Part shown: piece after piece, positions 52,146 to 63,885 of the stretch
Layout: each line of letters begins with the position of its first letter
Position numbering within the stretch: the stretch's first letter is position 1
Assembly (NCBI RefSeq): GCF_040807025.1
Contig: NC_090982.1
Span: 51,009,112 to 51,073,111, forward strand
From: Struthio camelus
Taxonomy: Eukaryota > Chordata > Aves > Struthioniformes > Struthionidae
Direction: 5' to 3'
DNA: 64,000 nt
Position numbers and translations under genes: made by a program
The notes under the pieces: model-generated
The model's input: the letters and a program-made list of their open reading frames with translations, nothing else
The model's database searches: none
What the model was told of the DNA's origin: nothing

Positions 52146-53762
52146 AAGAGCTAAGGCTTTTATTGTCCAGGTTTTTCATCATGTATCTCATTTAAGGAGA
52201 AGGGAGGGACCTGAAGTATTTCAATCAGAGGAGTTTGAAATGTCAGGCGATACTGTAAATTATTCTACAGAAGGAAGCGCTCATAAGAAATTCAGTACAA
52301 ACGACATAAAGTCAACCTTTTTAGAATTCTATCAAATGAGCAAGACAAATCTATGTCATCTAAGCTATATTATTCTTAGTACATGCCACATGGAGATATT
52401 TCATACTTCACAAACTAAATGACAGCGTATGAATAATCCCTCACAATGCATGAGCTCTGTGAGCCAAAACCAGTTATTTAACTCATCAGCATCCAGTAGT
52501 TTCAAGTGGAGACATTGGTAAAATGTCATTTGGTACCTGAAAAAGTTTCAAAGCAAAACATGTCATATTTGGAAAATATGATTTTTACTCTGTTTTTGTG
52601 ATGATTCCATCTAGTCTCATTTTCTGGCTTAACCTACTTTTTAATTATTTTAATATTCTAGAAGATGAGCGATAGCATTTTCTTCTCAGTTTTGATGCTT
52701 ACATTGTATCTCAAGCAACTGGCCTGAAAAAAAAGGAGAAAGAATGAGAAAATGTCAGCTGATGACAGTTAAATTTTGTTCTACATTGATGTATCTTTTC
52801 AGAAAATCAGCAAAATTAGCATTTATAGATTTGTCTGTTGACAGCTAAAATGTATTGTTTTTTCTATGTCATAATGGTAGCAAAGTAAATGCCGGATTTG
52901 TTGACTCTAATAATATTCTACTGCAGGTAGAGGTTGCATTAAGGAATGAAAAAATGCCTAGACAACAGCAGACTTACAGCAGAAATTTCAGTTTACCAAA
53001 ACTCTGTGCAGTCATAGATTTAGTGGATTTTCTCTTCATTTTCCACACAAAAGTCAACGTTCACTAAAAGTCCTTATCTCATTCGTAAAGGTAGAGCTGC
53101 GAGTACTCCTTTTAATCATTTATTAGGTTCTGGGAGGTATCAGAACTGGATTGTCTGTGCGGCTAGTATAGGGTGTGAAATTAAGGGATGATCTTAATTT
53201 GAAAGCAGAGAGGAGCAGTGAGCAATGTTTATGGAATATGGGAAGGAGAGTGACAACAGACAAATCATTTGGTGAAGGTCAACACCCCTAAGTCGCTTCA
53301 GTCCCGGGAAAAAGATGAAGCAAATGATCAATAAGGGCAGTAAGACATAAGCCAGACATCAAACAAATAAGGAAAGAGGAGTAAGACAGAATGAGCTCAG
53401 GATAAAGTTAAACAAGGATGGAAAGGGGAGAAGACACTAACTTGGAGAAAAATTAAAGGCTAAAAATGAAAAGATGTGAAGGAAAATATTTAAAGGAGTG
53501 AAGAGGGGCATAAATGAAAATTTTGAAATCGGAAAACACATAAAGTAAAAATAAGAAAGAGATAGGATGGGTGAAATTCAAAGCTTGCAAACATTTTTAG
53601 GAGATAGAAAAAAGGTGAAAAACAGAATCATTCTATTTAAAATATACTTACTATATAATCTGAGAGAGATTGTATTTTTTATTTTAATTTCCATTTCATT
53701 TGCTTTTTATTTTTTTCATTTCCTTAGCAATTCAGCCTCTCACCTGCTGGTCATTTCTGCAG
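52146..53762. other. Gene-free AT-rich stretch
   Basis: Nothing supported. 53,390-53,580 is A- and G-rich with few pyrimidines. Confidence 0.55.
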
Positions 53763-54111
53763 TCAATGGCTGATCAGGCCGTTGCGATGTGATGCTACTG
53801 CTCTCCCGCCAGCTTTGTTCAGAGCAGGACTTTGTCCTGAAGTGTACATCCACGCTTGTGCCGGCAGATGGCATCCCATATGTCAGCAAGCACCCTCCGA
53901 AAAGGTTAGGAGGAGAAGCAAAATGAGTAATGTTTTGTGGATGTACTCTTTACAGCGAGACTTGGGGAAAGGTGACAAATGCAGTCAGGTTTTGTTGCAG
54001 CAGCATGCACAGAAATCCGATGGGAATCGAGCAGAGTCCATGCTTTATTTGTAAAGAGGTATGGGACCCCGAATTGATGTGTCCTGTTGCGTTTGTTTGG
54101 TGAGGAGCAGG
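53763..54111 (+). other. GC-richer patch with splice-like borders, unidentified
   Basis: A pyrimidine-rich stretch ending TTTCTGCAG at 53,762 could be an acceptor. Donor-like sites lie at 53,904/53,905 (AAAAG|GTTAGG, weak) and at 54,111/54,112 (GAGCAG|GTAAGG, strong). The first 142 bases hold six CpG and are open in one plus frame, which continues to a stop at 54,054. The predicted peptide has no recognisable domain. A second frame is open over the first part too, which weakens a coding reading. It may be a lncRNA exon. Confidence 0.25.
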
Positions 54112-55576
54112 TAAGGGGGAGGAAGTGAACTCTGAGCAGCCAAAGCCGTGTTAGAGATGAACAATAAGGGCTGAGAACTGCACAGGTGGTATGCTTATGA
54201 AGATATATGGGGAAAAAAATAACAAAGGTTAAGCATCTGTCTCCCTCTGAAGAGAGATTAAAAAAAAATTGATGAGTATTGATCAGGATAGCATGTTTAT
54301 AATAAACATGCTGAAGATCTCAAATTTTGGGACAAACCCTACAGCCCTTACTCATACGATGTCCCCTGAAAAGTCTGTCTCTTGCCAGAGAACAAGTTAA
54401 TATCAAACTTCTGCACTACTGCTGTTTAGCTGCAGTAGCTATCTAGAGAAAGACAAGGATTAAAAATACTATCTGGAACAGATACAAAATGAAAGCCAAA
54501 CAGAGTTGTTGTATATTTTTAAGTTCAATATCATTGCCATTTTTCCTTCTTCTTTTGCAAAGGTTGGTTAGTCTTTACTATGAACCATTCAAGCTGTAAG
54601 GCCAGCCTCTTGTACCATATAAATCACTGAAGTTAATAAATCAGTTGATATAAACTGAGGGTCCAGTCCTGGCATTTGTTTAATATGAGGCTTAGGAGTG
54701 GCAGGTGAAGCAGAGGGCAAGAGGATAAGGAAGCGTTTGAGGAGCATTGTCTGGAGCTCTCAAACTAGAGAAAAGAGGTGTTGCCTTTTCTGCTTTTCTT
54801 GGAGTGAAGGGTGTGGTTAGCGCTGCACTTCGTCCTCTGACCTTGAATTTAGAGTTGAACCCCCTCTCTTCCAGAGCTTATATTTGTACTACAAACAGTG
54901 AAAACCGTTTTACTACTGATACTGGTTCAAATCTTTGAAAATTACTGTATGCATAAGCACTAAGAAAAGTGATTTCTTCATATCAATACAGTAAAAATAC
55001 TGTTTCATGATATTGCCTAGAAAGAACACGCTTTACTTTTTCCTAGTCTTCTCACCACTTTACTTAATCATATCCAGCTGAAACTCTGTTTCCTTATCTT
55101 TTCCTAAACGTTATGAAGCAGTTTCTGTAAACACAGATCTAGCCCTCTGCTAATGGATTTAGCATTCAGCAGTGGCTCCTTCCAGGAGATATTTCAAAGG
55201 AAGCGCAACTCTTTTTTCTCTTTATAGAATTTGCTAGGCTGTGAAAGTAACTAGGCTTTAAAAAGAGGAGTTTGAGGAGTACACTTTATTTAATTTTCCA
55301 TTATGCGTATTCTGATGGATTATACCCATTAGATGTGCGAGTGCAGTATTATTTTACAGTGTTTCAGGGAAAGATTAGAAAACAAGATGATTGGAGACTG
55401 GTAGACACACTATGGTAATCAACTTCAGTGGCATTGCTTGGTAGTAAATAATGATGCTTCCTTTTATAGTGGAAACTGGAGAAAACCCATACAGAAATTC
55501 TGTCATCAGTATTTGTTAAAATTGTCCTCAAATTTCATGAGAAAAGCATAAATAAGGTGACGGTAGTATGGAAAAT
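54112..55576. other. Gene-free stretch
   Basis: No supported gene; contains the palindrome at 54,290. The frame at 54,747-54,938 has no recognisable domain. Confidence 0.5.
54290..54312. repeat. 23-bp perfect palindrome (11+1+11)
   Basis: AGCATGTTTAT and ATAAACATGCT are exact reverse complements around one A. The arms contain GTTTAT/ATAAAC, which resemble forkhead-type sites, so a protein-binding role is possible but unproven. Confidence 0.9.
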
Positions 55577-55621
55577 AAAGATGCATAGCAAATAAGGTGG
55601 GAATGATATCTAAAATGAATT
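55577..55621 (+). repeat. Left copy of a 45-bp direct repeat
   Basis: This 45-base segment recurs at 56,567-56,611 with two differences (43/45), a spacing of exactly 990 bases. A related but more diverged unit beginning GCATAAATAAGGTG lies 37 bases upstream (from 55,546). Sequence outside the 45 bases does not match between copies. Confidence 0.9.
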
Positions 55622-55984
55622 CATTAGATAACTAAATAGTTAATTAAAACTATACTTACAAAAGGTAATCAGAATTTAAAAATATAACTCGGTGTTTTCA
55701 AAACCTTCCAGATCCATGTAAGAGGCTGGCAAATCGAGGAGAAGCTCTTCAATAGGGGCATTACCAATTACTCTGAAGCCACTGGAGACAGCACATAGTG
55801 ACTACAACCATTGTGTACCACCAGTATATGTGAAAGAAGCATGACAGTGGTATATCACCCGTCAGTTACAATAACCCATTCTCTTGCATCCTCCTGCTGT
55901 ACAGAAACTCAAGCTCTGAACCGTGAAAGCATATAGATGACTTTGAATATAGATTGTGCCTTTCCCTGTCTCCTTCTTTCACAG

Positions 55985-56149
55985 GAACAGTTCATGACAC
56001 TTGGAGACCTGCTTGCAGCCATGGCCAAAACATTTCCATTTATTTCCTCTAAACGTTCATCAGGATCGTGGTCACAGAAAACTGAAGCCCTGCTAGAAAA
56101 GGGAGAGGACCAGATGCTGGGATCCGCGCACTCCCTGAGTATGTCTCAG
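55985..56149 (+). other. Candidate internal exon, 165 bp, phase 0-0
   Basis: A strong acceptor (a 20-base pyrimidine-rich run ending TTTCACAG at 55,984) and a strong donor (TCTCAG|GTAACT at 56,149/56,150) bracket exactly 55 codons. The only frame open across it starts EQFMTLGDLLAAMAKTF and ends SAHSLSMSQ. It is moderately rich in K, E and S and has no motif I recognise. The intact frame, symmetric phase and matched sites are what a real exon would show, yet one such coincidence in 64 kb is not improbable. No partner exon in compatible phase was found nearby: the acceptor near 57,075 would hit a stop after five codons. Confidence 0.25.
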
Positions 56150-56566
56150 GTAACTCTTCTGTGGTAGCTGTCACTCCTTATCAGGTCCAGTGATATGTTG
56201 CTTATATGAACCACAACTCAGTGCAGGATTAAAATCACTGCCCAGGGCACTTGTGGTGTCTCAAAGCCCAGGGGAAAGTGGACCTCTGCTAATGAAAACT
56301 CATTGATTTACCAAAGCTAATACTGGAACATACTTTTTTTTTTTTACCAAGTTTTTGTATCAGCCACCTTTCTCAGGCTTAGGTACATCAAGTCACCTGG
56401 CAGAAACTCAGCCACCCAGTGCTTTAGGCCACTGGTAGGAGAACAGGGGCCTACACTTTTCTGCACTGAAAGATCTCACTGACCTGGTTAAAGTTTGCCA
56501 TATTTCCTCCAGCTACTAGTATAAGTCTCTTGCAGGAAAGCCAGAGACTAATTTCCCCCACACAGG

Positions 56567-56611
56567 AAGGATGCATAGCAAATAGGGTGGGAATGATATC
56601 TAAAATGAATT
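56567..56611 (+). repeat. Right copy of a 45-bp direct repeat
   Basis: Partner of 55,577-55,621 with 43 of 45 bases identical. The 945 bases between the copies include the candidate exon. Confidence 0.9.
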
Positions 56612-58239
56612 AACCAAATGACTCCTGTGAAGACTTAATGCCACAGTCCCTGCTCTTTAGCAATGTTATTATTAGATGTCTCGTTGCTACAAGAAGGGGA
56701 GGATCCTCCCTGCCACTCATGCCTACAATGCCACTTACCAGAGAGGAAGAGGAGGGGGAAGAAATTAAATAGGTCTTCCCTCCCAAGCTGCAAAATTGTG
56801 GGAGGCTAGGTCCAAAGAAAGTGTCTGCATTCATGCTTTGGCATTATCCTGAAGCACTGAAATATTACCAGCTGTCCCATTCCCTCTGCAATACAACAGT
56901 ATCTTCTCCTCCCCTGAAGGGGGGAGAAGGGTTGTGGAAACCGCAAGCTGCTGAATATTAATCTGCATTTCAGCCCTTGCCTTTTTTGCTTCCCTTCAAT
57001 AAGGGGTACTCGCATGTCACTGAACAAGACAAGAATCCTCTCATTCACCAAAAACTCACTGTCTCTTTTCTCCAGAGCCATAAATCTTTTTAAGGAGCAC
57101 GATTTGTCCCCTAGCTACAGTGGGGATGGAAAGAGTCAGAGACTTCTGGTCATCCTCTGGCTGACTCTATTCAAAGTCCCTGCAGCCTTCAGAATGCAGT
57201 CTTGCCACCCACTCTCTGTGGAACCGCCAATATACTACACCTCTTTATCCCTTCTCATCCCCAGTAGAAGTGCCTAGGAGGCCTCTTTGTAAAGTGGGGA
57301 CATGGGTAAGGTGAGGAAAAGCTGGAGAGGGTGGTCTGGTTTATAAAGATAGAGGAAGGATGGAAAGAAGGGATTAGGTTTTGGGAGAGTCAGATGAATG
57401 GACATTTCCATGGAATTGAGGTAAAAACAACTTCCGTGGGCAGGCTTTGCTAGGCTAAATGTACGTAGTTTAAAGAAGGTGACAGGGGAACAGCTTATTC
57501 CGATGGAAGATTTAGGGAACAGGAAATCTAGGGAAGAGAAAGCAGGCCCCACATCAGTTGCTGGGGAGCTTGTGAGGACTGCTTCGTGGTCCGGGGAGAA
57601 AGGGAATGGTGGACACAGAACAGGAGATCAAATCATTGCAGGAGTTTAATGGAGGGAGAATGAGACTTCGTTGTGACAAACATCTTGTAAGCACATTGGT
57701 CCCATATATGACTTTAGCTAGCCTAAGAAAAGTTAGAAGTCTTTCATAGGGGCCTTTCCTCTACTAGGTCACATTCTCTACCACCATTTGATGAAATTAT
57801 AAGGTCATCTAATAAGTCTTGTGAAAGTGATGTGAAAATGTATAATATGTGTAAATGTATGGAAATAGGGTAAAACATCTCAGATTTCCAAGAAAATTTG
57901 GATGAGAGCTTTGGAAGAAGAAAGTCACAATGTTTCTCCTGGATCCAGCAGTTGGGGAAAGGACTTATTTGTTAATATGAGTAGCGGAGAAAAGGGGGAA
58001 AATAGAGTAGAGGGTGAATTTGACCAAACACCTATTCTGAAGTGAAGGGAACAACTAAGAATATAAAAGCAATTAACAGAAATAAGAAGGAAGTGGCTGA
58101 TAATTGATATAAAGCAGAAGTGTGAAAAAGTCACAACAGGAAAGAAAAACCTCAGGGGAAAGTGACAAGAATTAAGGACTATGATAAAGGTTCTTTCTTA
58201 TTAAATGTACTAGGGAACTAAACACTGATAACGGAATAT
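56612..58239. other. Gene-free stretch, GC-richer in its first part
   Basis: From 56,640 to 57,300 the DNA is richer in G+C and carries overlapping open frames on both strands (up to about 92 codons), none with a recognisable domain. A minus-strand donor-like site occurs near 56,738 and a plus acceptor-like TTTTCTCCAG near 57,075, without consistent partners. The remainder is ordinary. Confidence 0.45.
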
Positions 58240-58900
58240 GTACACTGTAGCCGGAGATTACAAGTCTAGAAACAAACAACCCATTGCTTCTTTCACTGGA
58301 CTCTTCCAAAGGTTAATGGTCCTTGCTTCTAAAGAGGATCTAATTTTTTTCTTCCAGTACAAATGTATCTGGTTCCGATATCTAGCCATTAGTTCTTGTT
58401 GAGAAGATACCGTTAAGCATCAGAGATTTTCTGTCCTTGAAGACACTTACAATTTATTATCAAGTCATCTCTCAATCTTCTCTTTCATAAGCTTAATATA
58501 TTAAGTGTTTAAAGATTTTCACTGTAGGACATTTTCCCAGCTCACAAATCATTTTTGTAACTCTTTTTACACCCTTTCCAATTTTTCAACATTCTTTTGA
58601 AAGTATGAACACCAGAATTGACAGTTTTCCAGTATTTGTGTCATCAAGGTGATATACAGATGTAAAACCTGCTCTGTCTATATCGCTGGAGAATGCCTTA
58701 GCCAACTATGCTAGAGCACAGTACTAAGAGATGAGTTGCTTGTCCACTGTGATCTATAAATCTTTTCCAAATTGCTGCTTCCTTGAATTTGGTCTTTCAG
58801 CAATAGATATCATCTATGCTCCTTGTTCACAAGGGTGGAATTCACTTTGCTTAACATTGCTAAGCTAATGACTTCAGTCTAATCTCATTAAGGTCCAAAG
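58240..58900 (-). mobile_element. CR1-type LINE relic: end of ORF2 and 3' region
   Basis: On the minus strand, 58,570-58,622 translates to QFWCSYFQKNVEKLERV. This matches the C-terminal part of CR1 ORF2 (a W..Y.KKD.E.LERV pattern). Downstream in the element's direction come cttatgaaagagaagattga (compare gaggaaaggctgagagag), then aatggctaga (58,383-58,392) and attaacctttggaagag (58,301-58,317). The latter correspond to the aatggctgga and aaccattggaac blocks of the 3' region in turtle- and crocodile-type CR1. The order holds over about 650 bases. Several stops and indels break the frame, so it is inactive. This is the longest recognisable transposon in the window. Confidence 0.87.
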
Positions 58901-59258
58901 TAGACTGTAACTTAAGCTACTGTTGTAGGCACCCTGCATAGTTGCATGAGAGAAAGGCAGAGAGACCTCTGGAGAGAGATTCATTTTAACCATCTGAAAG
59001 ATCTATATTAGGATGAGTGAGTTGCACTATTAAAAAAAATCTTGATATCAGCAGAGTATATGCAGCTCTTTTATGTATAGGACACTAACCAATTAAATAA
59101 AATACCAACATAATAATCAGCAGAGCTGCTTAAATATGTAATTTTCTCATTGTTCAGTTACTGGAAATTCTTAGACACAACTATTCACATTTTGGAATTT
59201 CTCAGTATAACTACAGAGAGAATAAGGCTCTTTTACAAACAGAGCTTTGGACTTTTAG

Positions 59259-59272
59259 TTTTTTTTTTTTTT
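59259..59272. repeat. Poly-T tract (14)
   Basis: Fourteen consecutive T; simple sequence. Confidence 0.85.
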
Positions 59273-62200
59273 CTTTCAATCACACATTGAAAATGAGGCA
59301 ATCTGTTCTGACCAGTATTGAGACATGCATCTGCAAGCCACTAGATTTCCCTATTAGAGGGAGCAGTTAGGATGTCATGGATTAGGAGGATAAATGTAAA
59401 AGGAAAACTTTTGCTCAGATTTTGTCTAAAGCACAAGCTATTACGGATGTTGTAGGTGGATCCGTATGATATCATCTGTAGAACATAACAGAAGTACTTT
59501 CAATCAAGAAATATTCCTCAAGGTTCTATAGGCTTGAGGAGTATAAATAGTTTAAAATAAGGAATCTATTAGAGTGTGTCTAAAATTGACTGAATGAGCG
59601 AGAGTCTTATCAAGCTGAAGGCAGTGTTTTTTGATCTCTTACTTCCAAATTAGAATTTGGGCAGCTTTAATTTCTGTCAGATGTTCTCACTTTCTCAGTG
59701 GCTGTATAAAAAGGAATGAACAGCTAAAAGACATTAATGCCTACCAACCTCAGTTAGAAAAAAAAAAAAGTGGCAGAATATATGTATCTTTACAAATTTG
59801 TTATAAATCTGAGACCACCTCTTTGCAGATCTGTTTTTCAAGACACAGTGATAAGCAACATGTGAGTTTTCTCTAGCTACTCATAGGATTTCAGTTGGTG
59901 ACTTCTTGTATATTGTTTTGGACTTTTGTGATCATGATTGAAATAGATATATTCTTATACTGATCTCAGTTATTTCTGAATATTCATTCATGAGGCCTTT
60001 AAAAGCCACCTTTCCCTAATACCTAGTGCTTCTACAAACTAGTTTGTGTAAATATAAATACTTTGTAATCCTTATTTTTATGCATGACAATTAATATTTT
60101 AGTTTTCTTTTTTAGAAAAATATTGGCCTTTCCATATAATCAGGTTTTGTGTTGGATAGAACAAACATCCTGTTTGTCAGTCTTTAAGAAAGCATATAAC
60201 ATTTTAATAATCAGGAAAGAAAAGCCCACCATTTATTCTACAAAACTACATATTAATACCTGAAAAACAAGTCTTAGCAGTTTTATTACGGTCTATTTCA
60301 CATTATGCATTGTATGGTATTTCAGTTTTCCTAGTTTAATTAAGGAGAGTAATGGGATTCTAATGCCCACTTAATTACTTGACTCCAGTTACCAATACAA
60401 TTAATCAACTGCCTGCAATGTCCCCTCCTCCGCATCTATCCTGGTGTAAAAGTCTCACTTGGCAAAGCAACTTGGAGAAGGGAATTACCTCATCATCATT
60501 TTTATTTATAAACAGAGTGAAAAAGCAAAGCAAACTCTTTGCTGATCTTCTTGAAGAAGGGCATTCTTGGGGGGCGGGTAGTAATTAGACTTAGATACTG
60601 AACCTTAAAAGCACGTATATAGCTTCTTCTTGATACTTATTACCTTTTAGAAAGCCTGTAGTACTACCCAACTGTGCATTTATGGTGTTGCCTGCAGGCT
60701 TCATAACTCTCTTTTAAATTACATAGCCTGCAATAATACTGAAGGTTGTCAGCTTGGGTCCATTTGAAGCAGAAACCAAAACAGTTGTGTTTCATCTGTT
60801 CCTAATTTTTACCAGAGCAATAAAAATAAAATGTTGCTATCTGTGTGTGCTATTGCTGCCCTGCCTGCGTGTGTGCTCCTGCTGTGGCCGATATGCCCCC
60901 GTTGCTGACACACCTCTGGCCAGATCTTCTTGAATCCCACCCCTTTGGGGGCCACATCAACCAGCAGTTGGAATCAAAATGTTTCCAGCTACATCTGGCT
61001 TCTGATTCAGTCCCTTCTAGAGTGTTTGTGTGACTGGCTTTGGTGGCCCAGCCTCTGTTGGGATAAACCCTGCAGTTTGCCTAATGCCTTACAGAGTTGG
61101 AGGATTACTCCTGGAAATGAAGGAGGTTTTGTTGATGTGAACTGGAGATGATGAAAATAATCAGACATATGTGTTGTTTGGCACTTGCAATGCTAGTTAA
61201 CAAAAATGTATGAATTACTCATTTGCCAGTGTTTAAAAGCAAACTGGATCTTAGGAAGAGTGATGGCAATCCTCACAAAGTAAGAATCAGCTGAGTGCCT
61301 TCACCAGCTCTCCAGAGGCAGTGCGCTACATTTATACTAAGATCTGTTATAGTCAAGACTACTCCCTTTTTTCCTCTCTCTGACTCCCAGAGTACCCATA
61401 AAGAACATGTTTTTCTTCCTTTTACAATGTGCCCAGCATATTCCTTTCCTGAAACACTGAGCTGGAATTCTTAACCCTCCACCATCTGCTCCCAACTCTG
61501 AATACTCATTTAATGCTCTGATGGAGATACAGGAGTTGTATTTTAAACAGTCAGCAAAATAATTTCCTCTTGACTGACCGGCATGGAAACACTAAAAACC
61601 TCTTCAGAAGTAAATTAGAACTCGGTTACTGCGTCTTTGTTTCACCTTGTTCCTGGATTCTCTGTACCGCTGCGGCAAAGGCGAAAGCTCATGCATGTAA
61701 GCTGCATTTAAAAACTACTAGTGATTAAGCAGTAGAAAATACATTGTGGGTAGTGATAGCGTATTGGCAGATCAAAGAACCATTTGACTGCACAGTTCTT
61801 TCCTTATGAAATTTTCAAGAGTGCATCAAAAGCTACTGACAGCGTGCCCAGTAGGACCAGTATGTAGCGCTAGTGGGAGATCACACTGCTAATTAGTATG
61901 AGCACAACCTAGTCCTCTTGGATGTTTGAATTTAGGGGTTTGCTACAAACTGCTCTGCAAAAAAGAGAGAGCGAGAAAAAAAAAATTTCAATGCCACGCA
62001 GAAATGATGTATAAGATTCTACGTAAATGTTGAATCAACATTTTGAGGGTAGTTCAAACTTGTATTCTTTCCCTCTGAAAAACATTTTCTGACCATTTCA
62101 GATTTTCATTTTGAATGCTTTTCTCCTTTCTTATTCTCTTCAGCTGCTTTTCAAACTACATTCATCATAACTAAAACAACCCATTAAGATAAAATAACCT

Positions 62201-63870
62201 TTGTACTGAGGTTTCTCACTGTGTTTCTGAATTTGTAAAGTACTAAATGTTTAAAAACAAGATTGTGCAAAGGAAGGGAGCAAACAATTCTGATTGTCAG
62301 CCCACTGCTTTTATCCCTACTTCAGCCAGCAAATGAAATACTTAATCAGAAAAAAAATCTAATATTTTCAAAGCTAGTTTTAGGCATATAGTGGCAGTAA
62401 CTAACAGCTTTACCAGCTATATCTGCCTTTCCTCTCTTCCTGTTAATTTATAAAATTATGCTGCAACCTTTCTTAACCAGTGCGATGCTACTTGTGAACT
62501 TTTCCTCTGCTTCAATGCACTCCTATGACATAGTTTTAATGGAAATGTTTTGTGTATCTCAGCTGTTCAGAGAGGATTACTGAGGGGAATCATCCCATGA
62601 ACAGCGTTGTCCATTAAGAGCATGGACTTTTTCTTGCCACATTTTATACTTAGTTGTGTACTCATGTGGCAGCGGAGGAGAACAATGCTCTTTTCCTGTT
62701 TTGAAATCATAGCTGCTTAAAGGGTTTTGGAACTATTGAGACCAATTATCAAATACATCGCGTGCTATCAATTCTCTGTCTTAAGAAGAAAAAAAAAAAT
62801 TTTTGCTTTATGTTTGTGACTTGCACTGAATTTAGGCACTGACAATGGAAGATCATTATCTTCAGTTTTAGGAAGATCATAGGAAAAAATAGAAAAGTAG
62901 GAGGGTAAGTCTATCCTAAGCTCTCTCACTTTGATGTTTGCTACACCCTTTCATTTTACCTGCAATAAGTTACCATACCATAAGCTAATAGCAACAAGAA
63001 AGAGCATTATCTGCAGATACAAACACTGGGAAGGAAGATTATTTACTATCTTTCCCTTCATGAAATTTTTAGTCTTCTGGTGATTAGAAAGCTTTAAGTA
63101 CAATTTTCATAGACAGGAGATGATAACAATAGGAAAAGAACTCTCTACTTTTTCATCTGGGTATTATATTGCTTTTGAATTTGCCTATTAGCAATGTTTC
63201 GTGTATTCTTTACATATGATCACTACAAGACAGTAGTTAAGACCTATGTGGGACTGTACCCTCCATACCCCAGCCAAGGCTGCTGAGTATTATGCCTCAG
63301 AAAAACACAGCAGTAAAGCTTTGTGTCTGTGATTTATTAGCACTTAGTTCTGCTTTGAGCAGTGGAGGGACTAAGTCCTTGTAACTTTAGGCTATGATCC
63401 CTTGCAGTTTTCAGGTGTTGAACTCCCACTGGATTAAGTCTCCTTGATGCATTGCATGGATTCATCTAGCTATCTTTGATGACTGGGACTTTTATGGAAA
63501 TTGAGCTTGGCTCCTAAGGAGCAGAGATATGGTTTGGCTTTCAGGAGGTGCTTGGGTTTTCACAGCCTTCTCCTATGTTTCCTAGGAGGCTGCAGAGTGT
63601 GTGACCAGTGTTGCCAGCAGGGCTCTATACAGATGGAAGCGTAAGAGAAAAATGATGCCCTTTTTGTGAAGCTACCTGGTGTATCTGAGGTCTCAAGTTC
63701 AGGACCTGGTAGTTCTCCCAGTGGGAATTGCATACATGAAAGGGAAAATATTCCATGTGTTGTATTTGGGCATGATTACTTTAACCAGCAATAATGCTGG
63801 CTTATACTGTATTGTATACTTCTCTCTTATTTTCTCTGGCTGAATGCGTTTCTATACAAACTCTGGAAGT

Positions 63871-63885
63871 AAAAAAAAAAAAAAA
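63871..63885. repeat. Poly-A tract (15)
   Basis: Fifteen consecutive A; simple sequence. Confidence 0.85.

Noticed and set aside
57077..57304. Possible partner exon for the 55,985-56,149 candidate
   Set aside because: In the compatible phase it meets a stop after five codons.
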